DNA of 64,000 nucleotides from Armatimonadetes bacterium Uphvl-Ar2 (GTDB lineage: Bacteria; Armatimonadota; Fimbriimonadia; Fimbriimonadales; Fimbriimonadaceae), in the NCBI GenBank assembly GCA_002162095.1, contig CP021424.1, forward strand, positions 124,001-188,000. Reading direction: 5' to 3'. Within the stretch, counting starts at the first letter, position 1. Every line of letters starts with the position of its first letter. Below the pieces are notes generated by a model that saw nothing but the letters and a program-made list of their open reading frames with translations, had not been told where the DNA came from and searched no databases. The position numbers were made by a program, and so were the translations under genes. Positions 43,388 to 51,808 of the stretch are shown piece by piece.

Positions 43388-43475
43388 GGAGTGGTGTCCG
43401 AGTGGTCGAAGGAGCACGATTGGAAATCGTGTAAGGGGCAACTCTTCGTGGGTTCGAATCCCACCCGCTCCGCCA
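43388..43475 (+). tRNA. tRNA-Ser (anticodon GGA)
   Basis: The acceptor strands ggagtgg and ccgctcc pair with one G-U. The anticodon stem cacga/tcgtg encloses ttggaaa, giving GGA. A long variable arm follows (class II tRNA), then gtgggTTCGAATcccac. CCA is encoded at 43473-43475. The total length of 88 nt fits tRNA-Ser. CATAAT at 43370-43375 is a plausible -10. Confidence 0.95.
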
Positions 43476-43506
43476 GCCTTTTCCTTTGACCCTTTCCTGA
43501 CGAGCC

Positions 43507-43926
43507 ATGTCGAATCTCTCTCCGCTCTCGCCGACTCCCGAGGAGTTCGCTCAGCGCAACGAGGTGATGGCCGCCATTGTGGATGCGGTCCGGGCTGGGA
43601 AGACCATTTTTCTGCCCCCCTATGATGCCAGCCTGAGCCAACCTGGCGAGGAAGCCCTGGTGACGGTGGGGATTGAACCCAACCCCTACGGTGGCACCGT
43701 GGGTGAGTTTCGCTATCAGCTCGAAGGTGAGGAGGACTTACTGCACCTCTATATCGTCCGGCGAGACGGGGAGCCCTTAACGCCGGAAGAAGGTCAGTTG
43801 GTGGCGGGCTTCGTGTGGCACGGCGTACCTTCGGCTCTCATCTGGCTGAAGCCCGGACGGCTGACGCAGCACTTCTATGTGGGTCACGATGACCTGCTGG
43901 GCAGCCTGACCGAACGCCTCGGCTAA
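43507..43926 (+). CDS. Hypothetical protein
   Basis: This 139-aa soluble protein starts at ATG 43507, 31 nt after tRNA-Ser. It has no signal peptide or membrane helix. The sequence is acidic, with predicted strands (EFRYQLEGEEDLLHLYIVRRDG; GFVWHGVPSALIWLKPG) and a tail LTQHFYVGHDDLLG. No family was recognised. Codon use matches neighbours and it ends just before a good terminator, so it is likely real. Confidence 0.65.
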   Translation: MSNLSPLSPTPEEFAQRNEVMAAIVDAVRAGKTIFLPPYDASLSQPGEEALVTVGIEPNPYGGTVGEFRYQLEGEEDLLHLYIVRRDGEPLTPEEGQLVAGFVWHGVPSALIWLKPGRLTQHFYVGHDDLLGSLTERLG

Positions 43927-43951
43927 TCCTTTCGCTCATTCAACTAAAGAG

Positions 43952-43983
43952 AAACCCCTGAGGAGATCACTCCGTAGGGGTTT
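43952..43983. terminator. Bidirectional terminator between the hypothetical gene and ftsZ
   Basis: Arms aaacccct and aggggttt (8 bp) enclose a 16-nt loop that can pair further (gag/ctc). T tracts flank both sides. It marks the end of the dcw operon. Confidence 0.75.
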
Positions 43984-44008
43984 TGCTTGTCCGGTGGCGA
44001 GTTGAGGG

Positions 44009-45235
44009 TTAGTCCTTCCCTTCGCGCTTCTTCCGTTCGCGGAGGAAGGCGGGCAGGTCCAGATCTTCTTCCGGCTCTTCATCGGCGGGCTGCACATTCT
44101 TTTGCTGCTCGCGTCGGAACTCGTCCCAGATCTTGCTGGGCTCCACGCGCTTCTCCACGCGCGGCTCGGGGCGCGTTTCGCGCACCGGTTCCGGCGCGCT
44201 GGGCAGCTCGGCTTCCACTTCTTCCACCACTTCGCGGGCGACCTCGCGCGGGGCGGGGTTGTGTCGCTCGCGGACGGGGCGGCTCGGTTGCGGCACCGAG
44301 GAGAACCCCGTGGCCAACACGGTGATGCGAACTTCGCCCTTCAGGCTCGGGTCGGTGACTTGGCCGAAGAAGATGCTCGCCTCGTCCTCGTCCGTCAGGC
44401 TGCGGAGGTAGGTCATGGCTTCGTCTAGTTCGACCAAGGTGAAGTCTTCGTCGGCCGTGATGTTCACCAGCATGCCGCGGGCATTCTCGATACCCGTCTC
44501 CAGCAGTCGGCTGCTGGTGGCGCTCTGAGCGGCCTGCAGCGCGCGGTGTTCGCCGGCGCCGTAGCCAATGCCCATGAGGGCCGGACCGGCGTTTTGCATC
44601 ACGCGGCGCACGTCGGCAAAGTCCACGTTGATGGTGCCCGTGATGCTGATGATGTCGGAGATGCCCTGCACACCTTGGCGCAGGATGTCATCCGCAATGC
44701 GGTAGGCCTCAGTGAGGGTGGTCTTGCGTTCCACTACGTCAATCAGGCGCTCGTTCGGGATCGTGATCAGCGTGTCGGCGTGCTCCATCAGCGCGCTCAC
44801 CCCTTCTTCGGCTAGACGTTGGCGGGCCGCGCCTTCAAATCGGAACGGCTTGGTGACGATGCACACGGTAAGGGCACCGAGTTCGCGGGCAATTTCCGCC
44901 ACGACGGCGCAGGCCCCGGTTCCGGTGCCGCCGCCCATCCCGGCGGTGAGGAAGACCATGTCGGCCCCGTCCAGCACCTTGCGGATTTCTTGACGGCTTT
45001 CTTCGGCGCTTTGGCGGCCAATGCTGGGATCGCCCCCGGCCCCGAGGCCGCGCGTGAGGTTGACGCCGAGTTGCACCTTTTTGGTGGCCTTCGAGCGATC
45101 AAGGACCTGAATGTCCGTGTTCATGGTAATGAACTCCACGCCCATCACCTTGGCTTCGATCATGCGATCTACCGCATTGCCGCCGCCACCGCCGACCCCA
45201 ACCACTTTGATGATTGCGCCACCCGCGTCACTCAT
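44009..45235 (-). CDS. ftsZ: Cell division protein FtsZ
   Basis: This 408-aa tubulin-like GTPase forms the Z ring. It has GVGGGGGNAVDRM near the N-terminus, the tubulin signature GGGTGTG at 101-107, and the T7 loop region NVDFADVRRVM. The globular part ends at about 315. A linker of about 75 residues, first Arg/Pro- then Glu-rich, leads to the C-terminal peptide DLDLPAFLRERKK, which would contact FtsA. It is the last gene of the dcw operon, 24 nt after ftsA. Confidence 0.97.
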   Translation of the reverse strand: MSDAGGAIIKVVGVGGGGGNAVDRMIEAKVMGVEFITMNTDIQVLDRSKATKKVQLGVNLTRGLGAGGDPSIGRQSAEESRQEIRKVLDGADMVFLTAGMGGGTGTGACAVVAEIARELGALTVCIVTKPFRFEGAARQRLAEEGVSALMEHADTLITIPNERLIDVVERKTTLTEAYRIADDILRQGVQGISDIISITGTINVDFADVRRVMQNAGPALMGIGYGAGEHRALQAAQSATSSRLLETGIENARGMLVNITADEDFTLVELDEAMTYLRSLTDEDEASIFFGQVTDPSLKGEVRITVLATGFSSVPQPSRPVRERHNPAPREVAREVVEEVEAELPSAPEPVRETRPEPRVEKRVEPSKIWDEFRREQQKNVQPADEEPEEDLDLPAFLRERKKREGKD

Positions 45236-45259
45236 ATGTTTTGCCTGATCCTGACTCCT

Positions 45260-46489
45260 TTACTTCGAGCCGGTGGGAAGCATCGCCCACACCGCTCTCA
45301 ATCGCTCGCGCCAACCCGCGGAGTCACGGGCCGGCTGCAATTCTTCAACGCCTTCTTCGAGGGCAATCCGGGCTAATCCCACCGCGACGGTCGCTTCGGG
45401 CACCCCGAGGTGCCGAGCGTGCATGCCGGTGAGTTTGGGCCAAGTTGTGCGAGCTCTCTGAACGCCTAATTCTTGTTCGACGGCCGCGTCCATTCCGCCC
45501 AAGAGTGCTCCGCCTCCGGTGAGGAGGGCCACGGGCACACCCTGAGTGGAAAACCCTTCCGATTCCACCAAACGGCGGATATGGGCGAGGGTTTCTCGCA
45601 CACGGCTTTCAACAATCTCACAGAGTACCCGCCGCTTGAGCTTGCGCGCGGGCTCACCTTCGTTCTGAACCACTTCCACGGCTTCGTCAGCCACAACTTC
45701 TGACAATTTCACGTGGGCTTGCTGGGTCTTGAGCCGCTCGGCTTCGGCCTCGGAACATTGCAATAACGCGGCGATATCTTTGGTGATATGGTGAGAGCCC
45801 ACGGGCACGATGCCCACAAAGGCGACGGTGCCGTGCCGGACCACCGAAACGGACGTGGTGGAATAACCAAAGTCGAGAACGAGTGCATGGTCCTCGCGCA
45901 TCTCGCGCGGAGCGAGGCCAAAAACAGCGGCCAACGGAGCGGGCACCAGGTCGGCAATCTTGCGATTCGCGGCTTCGACTGCGGCTTGCAAGAGGTCGAG
46001 TTCTTGGGAAGGCGCGTTGACGAGGAGCGTAAGCACCTCAAGCCGATCCCCGGTCATCCCGAGCGGGCGGGTGACTTGGCGACGGCCATCCAGGCGGTAC
46101 TCGCGCACCGAGGCCATGATCTGCTCGTATCCGGCGGGCAATCCCACGTGGCGACTGTGGTCCACCACTTGGAGGAGATGAGACGACCGAACCTTTTGAT
46201 CAGGCGGCAAAAGCTTGACGAACCCCTGCGACGAGGAGCACGTGATGTTGCGCCCGCCGATGCTGATGATGAGGTCTTGGTACCGTTCGCCAGTTTCTCG
46301 TTCGAGGCGTTGAAGGGCGTAATCGAGGGCGCCCGCCAGGCGATCGACATCGGTGACCAGTCCGCGCTCGACACCCCGCGCGGGACCGGCTCCGTAGCCC
46401 AAAACTTTCAGCTCGGAGCCATGACGGCTAAAGGCCACCGCCAGGATCTTAGAAGACCCGATATCGACACAACAAACCGTTTGGCTCAC
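45260..46489 (-). CDS. ftsA: Cell division protein FtsA
   Basis: This 409-aa actin-like protein tethers FtsZ to the membrane. It shows VDIGSSKILAVAF (phosphate 1), a 1C-domain segment, DFGYSTTSVSVVRHG (phosphate 2) and LLTGGGALLGGMD (adenosine motif). The C-terminus ends WRERLRAVWAMLPTGSK, a basic amphipathic helix suited to membrane targeting. The start overlaps the preceding sbp stop by 4 nt (ATGA). Confidence 0.93.
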   Translation of the reverse strand: MSQTVCCVDIGSSKILAVAFSRHGSELKVLGYGAGPARGVERGLVTDVDRLAGALDYALQRLERETGERYQDLIISIGGRNITCSSSQGFVKLLPPDQKVRSSHLLQVVDHSRHVGLPAGYEQIMASVREYRLDGRRQVTRPLGMTGDRLEVLTLLVNAPSQELDLLQAAVEAANRKIADLVPAPLAAVFGLAPREMREDHALVLDFGYSTTSVSVVRHGTVAFVGIVPVGSHHITKDIAALLQCSEAEAERLKTQQAHVKLSEVVADEAVEVVQNEGEPARKLKRRVLCEIVESRVRETLAHIRRLVESEGFSTQGVPVALLTGGGALLGGMDAAVEQELGVQRARTTWPKLTGMHARHLGVPEATVAVGLARIALEEGVEELQPARDSAGWRERLRAVWAMLPTGSK

Positions 46490-46869
46490 GAACGTTCTGC
46501 CTCCACCCGCCGCCGACGCTGCGTTTCGTAGAATCGTGACAGAAGTTGCCGCCGAATGAGGCCCAGATTGTTAAAAATTCTCCAGCCCATCACCACCACG
46601 GCCGCCAGTGCCAGCTGAACGCCGATCTGATCACCAAACCAGGCTAGGCCCGCTGCGGCCAGTACGTTCACCAAGAAGCCGGTGACAAAGACGTCCGTGC
46701 GGAACTCATCCGTCAGCACACTCTTGACGCCGCCCAGCACGGTATCTAGGCCGGCGAGAACCCCTATACCCAGATAGACCCCGGCGATGCCGCTGAGGGG
46801 AGTGCCCTGAAAGAGCGTCCAACCAATGGCCGCCCCAATCAAAAACGCGAAAATGGGAATGAGGATCAA
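46486..46869 (-). CDS. sbp: Small basic protein Sbp (DUF1290)
   Basis: This 127-aa membrane protein has three to four helices (ILIPIFAFLIGAAIGW; IAGVYLGIGVLAGLDTVLGG; VFVTGFLVNVLAAAGLAW; LALAAVVVMGWRIF) and a basic C-terminus (ETQRRRRVEAERS). The GLDTVLGGVKS segment is the DUF1290 core. Its position between a DUF881 gene and ftsA matches the ylxW-ylxX-sbp-ftsA order of Gram-positive dcw clusters. Its molecular role is not established. It overlaps both neighbours by 4 nt. Confidence 0.88.
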   Translation of the reverse strand: MILIPIFAFLIGAAIGWTLFQGTPLSGIAGVYLGIGVLAGLDTVLGGVKSVLTDEFRTDVFVTGFLVNVLAAAGLAWFGDQIGVQLALAAVVVMGWRIFNNLGLIRRQLLSRFYETQRRRRVEAERS

Positions 46870-47624
46870 TTGGCCTTCTTCGGCTCCTCAAGAATTTCCT
46901 TGGCCGTGGAGCCACTGAACGGCGGCAGATTGAGCTTGGTGGCCATCTCGATACGCACCATGGCGGGGTCGGTTTGGCGAAGCTGGTCCAGGTAGCCGCC
47001 CGGCATGTTCATGGAGTTGTAAAGGTTCTTGCTATCCCCGATAGCGCGAATGACCACGGGCGCGGCGACCTGCACACTATCCACCAGGATGCGCGTGCCA
47101 GCGCAGCGAACCCAGCTGCCTGGGCCGATGCGCTTATCGTTGATGGAGATGGCTTCCGCACCGGCGTTCCAAAGTTCATTGATGACCGAGAGCACGTCCT
47201 GGTCGTGGATGATGTTCTCGTTGGCATCAAGCACTTCGTCCAGCGGGCGCTTGCTATCCGTGAGCACCACCGTCACGCCGGGGCCTTCCACTTCGGTTAG
47301 GCCAGCGAAGGTCTTCAAATCCTGCAGAGACTTATTGAGTTCGGTGCTGGCACTGTCGTTGTTGGCTACCAGCTTTTGTAGGCGCGTGTTTTCGTCGCGC
47401 AGCTTTTGCACTTCGGCCCGCTGCTTTTCGATTTCGGCGGCGGTATCCAGTTCTTCGATTGTCAGGCGACGTTGCGCCTCGGGCGAGAGCGCTTGGAGCC
47501 GTGCTTGCTTGGAGGTATTCGTGACCCAGGCCAGGCTGGCCAGCAAACCGAGCAGAACGCTAAACACGCTAATCCACGCGACGCCGGCAATCGGCTTGGA
47601 TGAATTGGTATTCAAGATGCTCAT
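46866..47624 (-). CDS. DUF881-family protein (YlxW/YlxX-like)
   Basis: This 252-aa protein has one N-terminal helix (about 14-32), a coiled coil (EELDTAAEIEKQRAEVQKLRDENTRLQKLV) and a periplasmic DUF881 domain with GPGVTVVLTDSKRP, VNELWNAGAEAISINDKRI-like and RCAGTRILVDSVQVAAPVVIRAIGD. Members sit beside ftsQ/divIB in many dcw clusters and are presumed division-associated. ATG 47624 overlaps the ftsQ stop by 4 nt. Confidence 0.88.
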   Translation of the reverse strand: MSILNTNSSKPIAGVAWISVFSVLLGLLASLAWVTNTSKQARLQALSPEAQRRLTIEELDTAAEIEKQRAEVQKLRDENTRLQKLVANNDSASTELNKSLQDLKTFAGLTEVEGPGVTVVLTDSKRPLDEVLDANENIIHDQDVLSVINELWNAGAEAISINDKRIGPGSWVRCAGTRILVDSVQVAAPVVIRAIGDSKNLYNSMNMPGGYLDQLRQTDPAMVRIEMATKLNLPPFSGSTAKEILEEPKKAN

Positions 47625-48517
47625 GGTTGTTTGATGGGTTCTGCAGGTCGGGGGCGTTTGGTCGGCCAATCGGGAGCGGTGACGTTGACAATCACTCGCT
47701 GGTCAGGCAGGGTGGGTTCGCTGGCAATCAATCGTTCCCAGGTCTTCCATTTCTTGTCCCAATCGTCCGGAGCGCCAAAGATAAGTTTAACACCTTCGGG
47801 TTTCGAGATAGAGATAATGCCCGCGCTGTCCATGGCGAGTGCCCAGTTTTCGCCGGGCATGGCGCGCCCCACCCGTTCGACCAGTTGGGCGAGTTCGAGC
47901 GTGGGGTACGGGCCGATGAACCCGGGGACCGCCGAAGCTTGGCCCGGATCCAGGCTGAGCACCATCACACCCTCGGGCGCCTTCATGCCGTAAACAATGC
48001 GCCCTGAGCGCGTGAGGACGGCCTCGACCCCTTCGATGTGCGCGATGGGCTCGGCCCACTCAACCTTGAGCAAGCCACGCCCAAAGAGGGTTCGTTCAAG
48101 CTTGGCGGATTCAACTTCGGGAGTCTGAAGCACTTGGGCTTCCACGATGGCGCTGTGGGCGCGCACGAACGGGATGGCCTGGAGGGGTTCCACCGCCTTT
48201 TCGATCGCCTTGGTGGGGGTGCCATCGGGCAGGCCGATGACGCGCACCGATTGCAGACTGGTGGCCTGGCTGGCCAGCAGCCCCGCCGCGAGGTTGAGCG
48301 CAAACGCACCCCATGCCAGGCGGCTCCAAGAAATCGGGCGGCGCGGACGCGGGGCGGGCTTGGTCGCAGTCTTGGTGCCAGGGCGGGTCGCACGCGGGCG
48401 GGTGCCCGTGCTCTTGGGGGCCGTGGCCCTGGGCGCCGGCTTCTTAGTGCCGGACGGTCGGCGCGAGTTCGGCCCGGGGGGCAAGTCCTTCCTCCACAAT
48501 GAGATTGACGAGGTCAT
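47621..48517 (-). CDS. ftsQ: Cell division protein FtsQ (POTRA domain) with basic Pro-rich N-terminal tail
   Basis: This is a 298-aa bitopic protein. Residues 1-62 are cytoplasmic and very basic and Pro-rich (KKPAPRATAPKSTGTRPRAT; TKPAPRPRRP). A membrane helix spans about 66-83, then a POTRA domain (SVRVIGLPDGTPTKAIEKAV) and the FtsQ beta domain (VEWAEPIAHIEGVEAVL). It links FtsL/FtsB-type proteins in the divisome. From ATG 48517 the first 74 nt overlap the end of murC-ddl; an internal TTG (about 48484) preceded by AGGAAGG is an alternative. Confidence 0.85.
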   Translation of the reverse strand: MTSSISLWRKDLPPGPNSRRPSGTKKPAPRATAPKSTGTRPRATRPGTKTATKPAPRPRRPISWSRLAWGAFALNLAAGLLASQATSLQSVRVIGLPDGTPTKAIEKAVEPLQAIPFVRAHSAIVEAQVLQTPEVESAKLERTLFGRGLLKVEWAEPIAHIEGVEAVLTRSGRIVYGMKAPEGVMVLSLDPGQASAVPGFIGPYPTLELAQLVERVGRAMPGENWALAMDSAGIISISKPEGVKLIFGAPDDWDKKWKTWERLIASEPTLPDQRVIVNVTAPDWPTKRPRPAEPIKQP

Positions 48518-50720
48518 CGAACCCGAGGCCGTCGGCCTGCGCGGCGCGGGGAGCGAGGCTGGTGGGGGTCATGCCCGGGAGCGTGTTGATCTCAAGGACG
48601 ACCACCCTGTCTTCGGTGACGATCATGTCGGTGCGGGTGAGGCCGCGTGCGCCGAGGGCAAAATGGGCATCCCGCGCCATGAGCTGAATGCGGCGGGTGA
48701 GGGCGGGGTCGAGGCGGGCTGGGCAAATCTCTTCGGTGGCGCCGGGGACGTACTTGCGCGTGAAGTCGTAGCGGCCGCCATCGGGCACGATCTCAACCAC
48801 CGGGAAGACGCGGCTTCCCAGCACGGGCACACTCACTTCGGTGCCGCGCACCCACTCTTCCACCAGCACCTCGGTGTCGTAGTGGAAAGCCTTGGCGAGG
48901 GCCGCCGGGAGGTCAGCGCGGCGCTCCACAAAGACGAGGCCGACCGTGGAACCCTGACGGTTGGGCTTGACGACGAAGGAATCGCCTTCCAGGCCGCGGA
49001 GTTCGGGCACACCTTCCCCTTCCTTCAGCAGCACACCCTTCGGCACATCGAGGCCATGGGCGGCCAGCACCCGCTTGGTGGCGTCCTTATCCATTCCGGT
49101 GGCCGAAGCCAGAATGCGCGAGCCCGTGTAGGGGATGTGCAGGAGTTCGAGCAGTCCTTGGAGGGCGCCGTCTTCGGCATGGGTACCGTGAACGGCCATG
49201 ACCACGAGGTCGGGGCGGTTCGGGCCGACAAACTCAGGGAATCCCTGGCCACTCATCAGCCGCTCGGTGGCGTCCGTGAGGGTGGCGTCGTAGCCGAGGC
49301 GTTGCAGGGCTTGGTACACGCTGAGGCCGCTGAGACGGCTGACTTCCCTTTCCGCGCTATCACCCCCGGCTAGAACGGTGATCCGCTTGGTGCGCTTAGC
49401 GCGCAGGCGTTCGACCTCAGGCACCACATCGGCCACGCAGTCGCCGATGTTGCCGGCGCCCATCATCACCACTACATCGTCGGGGCGCATGTGACGGGCG
49501 GCCTCGCGGGCCACCAGGAATCGGCTAGGCACGTAGTGGCACTCCTTGCGCATCAGCTCCGCAATACGGACGCTGCTGATGCCCGCCATCGGGGCCTCGC
49601 GAGCGGGATAGATGTCGGTGAGGATGACGACGTCCGCCCCATCGAGGGCTTGGGCGAATTCGTTGAGGAGCGGCGCGGTGCGCGAATAGAGGTGGGGCTG
49701 GAAAGCGACGAGCAGGCGGCGGCCGGGGAATTTCTCCCGCAACGCCTGAATGCTCGCCTGGATTTCGGTGGGGTGGTGGGCGTAGTCGTCCACCAAAGTC
49801 CAATCGGCATCGTGGATGATTTGGAGGCGGCGTTCGGCCCCTGAGAAAGTGCGCAGAGCTTCATCCACCGCCGGGGCAGCGGCGCCCAGGCTGAGGGCCA
49901 CGGCACGGGCAAGTGCAGCGTTGCGGCGGTTGTGGTCGCCGGGGGTTCCCACTTCGGCGGGGGCTTCTTGGGGCAGCACGGCCACCGCGCTCGGCCCAGC
50001 CACGCTCAGGGCCGTGTCATCGTCGGCGAGGACGAAGCACGCCCCACCGTTCTCGATGCGGTTGATGAACCCCTCAATGGCATCCAGCAGGTGCTGTTCG
50101 GTGGGATAGAAGTCGACGTGATCGTGCTCGAGATTGGTGAGCACAACCATATGGGGGACGAGGTGTTCGAAGCTGGCGTAGGCTTCACATGCCTCGACGA
50201 CGGCCCAACCGCCGCGCCCGATGCGGGCACTAGAACCCCAAGCCGGAACCTCCGCCCCCACGATGACCAGCGGATCCTGCCCCGCTGCCGCAAGGGCTTC
50301 GCCGAGCATGGTGGTGGTGGTGGTTTTGCCGTGCGTGCCGGTGACGGCGATAACTTTGTAGTCACGCAGGGCGTGGGCGAGGGCTTGACTTCGTCGCCAG
50401 AGGGGGCGTCCGTGTTCGCGTGCCCAGGCGACTTCGGGCGATTCATCCAGTTCCACCGCATCGGTGACAACGATGAGGTCGCCCTCGTGAGGGCGGGCGT
50501 GGGCGTGGCCAATGGTGACGGGAATTCCTTCGGCCACCAGACGGTCAGTGACGAGGCTGGCAGTGCGGTCACTCCCGGAAACTCGGAATCCTTGCTGGTG
50601 GAGCACCCGGGCAATCCCACTCATCCCGGCCCCGCCAATGCCCACGAAGAAGAACCCAGTGCTCTGTTGCGCCGCATCCGCACCGGCGAACCATTCCGGT
50701 CGCTCGTAAGGGCGGCTCAC
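48444..50720 (-). CDS. murC-ddl: MurC-Ddl fusion: UDP-MurNAc-L-Ala ligase + D-Ala-D-Ala ligase
   Basis: This 758-aa bifunctional protein has a MurC part (1 to about 440) with GIGGAGMSGIARVL, the ATP loop GTHGKTTTT (128-136), TNLEHDHVDFY, GDHNRRNA and DDYAHHPTEI. At about residue 445, after a basic linker ERLRAKRTKR, ITVLAGGDSAEREVSRLSG begins a complete Ddl: VHGTHAEDGALQGLLELL, FVVKPNRQGSTVG and VLEINTLPGMTPTSL. Fusion of the two activities in this order is known from Chlamydia. No frameshift or stop lies between them. It overlaps murG by 4 nt and ftsQ by 74 nt. Confidence 0.95.
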   Translation of the reverse strand: MSRPYERPEWFAGADAAQQSTGFFFVGIGGAGMSGIARVLHQQGFRVSGSDRTASLVTDRLVAEGIPVTIGHAHARPHEGDLIVVTDAVELDESPEVAWAREHGRPLWRRSQALAHALRDYKVIAVTGTHGKTTTTTMLGEALAAAGQDPLVIVGAEVPAWGSSARIGRGGWAVVEACEAYASFEHLVPHMVVLTNLEHDHVDFYPTEQHLLDAIEGFINRIENGGACFVLADDDTALSVAGPSAVAVLPQEAPAEVGTPGDHNRRNAALARAVALSLGAAAPAVDEALRTFSGAERRLQIIHDADWTLVDDYAHHPTEIQASIQALREKFPGRRLLVAFQPHLYSRTAPLLNEFAQALDGADVVILTDIYPAREAPMAGISSVRIAELMRKECHYVPSRFLVAREAARHMRPDDVVVMMGAGNIGDCVADVVPEVERLRAKRTKRITVLAGGDSAEREVSRLSGLSVYQALQRLGYDATLTDATERLMSGQGFPEFVGPNRPDLVVMAVHGTHAEDGALQGLLELLHIPYTGSRILASATGMDKDATKRVLAAHGLDVPKGVLLKEGEGVPELRGLEGDSFVVKPNRQGSTVGLVFVERRADLPAALAKAFHYDTEVLVEEWVRGTEVSVPVLGSRVFPVVEIVPDGGRYDFTRKYVPGATEEICPARLDPALTRRIQLMARDAHFALGARGLTRTDMIVTEDRVVVLEINTLPGMTPTSLAPRAAQADGLGFDDLVNLIVEEGLAPRAELAPTVRH

Positions 50721-51808
50721 GCCTTCACCGCCTTTTGGATCTCATTGAGGACGAGCTCGGTGGCGTCAGGGCGATCCCAATTCGCCAGCGCCTCGCGGGC
50801 GTGGCGGGCGGCGTTTTCATCACTCAACCACTTGAGAATCCGGACCTCCAAACCCGCCGGAGTCAGTTCATCTTGAGGGATCAAATCGGCCGCGCCCATC
50901 TCTACAAATTCTGTCGCATTGCGCGTTTGGTGATCGCCAAATGCGCTGGGGAACGGAACGAGAATCGAGGGCTTGCGGAAGGCGGCCAGCTCGGCCAGGG
51001 TCCCCGCCCCTGCCCGGCTCACGCACACCGCACACGAGAACAGGGCCGCCGCCAGGTCGTCCTCGTGGAGATACGGCCGCACCGAATAGTCGCTCTTGAT
51101 CGCGAGTTTGTTGCTGGAGGCCAGAGTCTCTTCGTAGTGCTTGGGTCCGGTGACGTGGATCCACTGCACTTCGGAGCGGGCCATGCGGGCCGCGCAGGTG
51201 AGCGCGACGTCATTCAGGGCCGCGCTGCCTTGAGAACCGCCCATCACCAGCACCACCGGGGCGCTGTGGGAGATGCCTTCTTCAAAGAGTCGCCCCTGGG
51301 CGCTATCGCGCAGCGCCTTGCGCACAGGCATGCCGGTGCGCACCACGCGCGCCCCCGGGAAGTGGGATTCGGCTTCGGCGAACACCGTGCAAACCGCCGC
51401 CGCCCGCTTCGACATCAGTTGTTGCGTACGGCCAGGGACGGCATTCTGCTCGTGCAAAACGGTGGGAATGCCGAGACGCTGAGCCGCCCGCAAAATCGGC
51501 GCGCTGGAATAGCCCCCGGTGGCAAACACGGCTTCCGCCCCTTCGCGGCGCAGGGCCTTTCCGGCCTGCAAGCTAGCTTGATACAGCCGCACCAGAGCCC
51601 GCAGGCCCCGGAACGTCTTGAGCGAATACACCGGCTCACTGGCAAAGGCCGTAAAGCGCAAGCCGACGCGCTGACACGCGTCGCCTTCTTGGCCCCGGAA
51701 GCTCCCGAAGTACTGGACGTGCCACTCGCGCCGCTGGGCGCCGAGAGCGACCTCAAGCGCCGGGTAGACGTGTCCGCCCGTTCCGCCGCCGGTCACGACC
51801 AGACGCAT
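50717..51808 (-). CDS. murG: UDP-GlcNAc:lipid I GlcNAc transferase
   Basis: This 363-aa GT28 enzyme makes lipid II at the inner face of the membrane. GGGTGGHVYPAL lies at residues 7-18, followed by ATGGYSSAPIL, HEQNAVPGRTQQLM, VMGGSQGSAALND, SRAGAGTLAEL and PFPSAFGDHQTRNA. ATG 51808 is the conserved start (MRLVVTGGG) with GGGAGG upstream; the frame is open to 52120 but lies within ftsW there. The first 56 nt overlap the 3' end of ftsW. Confidence 0.96.
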   Translation of the reverse strand: MRLVVTGGGTGGHVYPALEVALGAQRREWHVQYFGSFRGQEGDACQRVGLRFTAFASEPVYSLKTFRGLRALVRLYQASLQAGKALRREGAEAVFATGGYSSAPILRAAQRLGIPTVLHEQNAVPGRTQQLMSKRAAAVCTVFAEAESHFPGARVVRTGMPVRKALRDSAQGRLFEEGISHSAPVVLVMGGSQGSAALNDVALTCAARMARSEVQWIHVTGPKHYEETLASSNKLAIKSDYSVRPYLHEDDLAAALFSCAVCVSRAGAGTLAELAAFRKPSILVPFPSAFGDHQTRNATEFVEMGAADLIPQDELTPAGLEVRILKWLSDENAARHAREALANWDRPDATELVLNEIQKAVKA

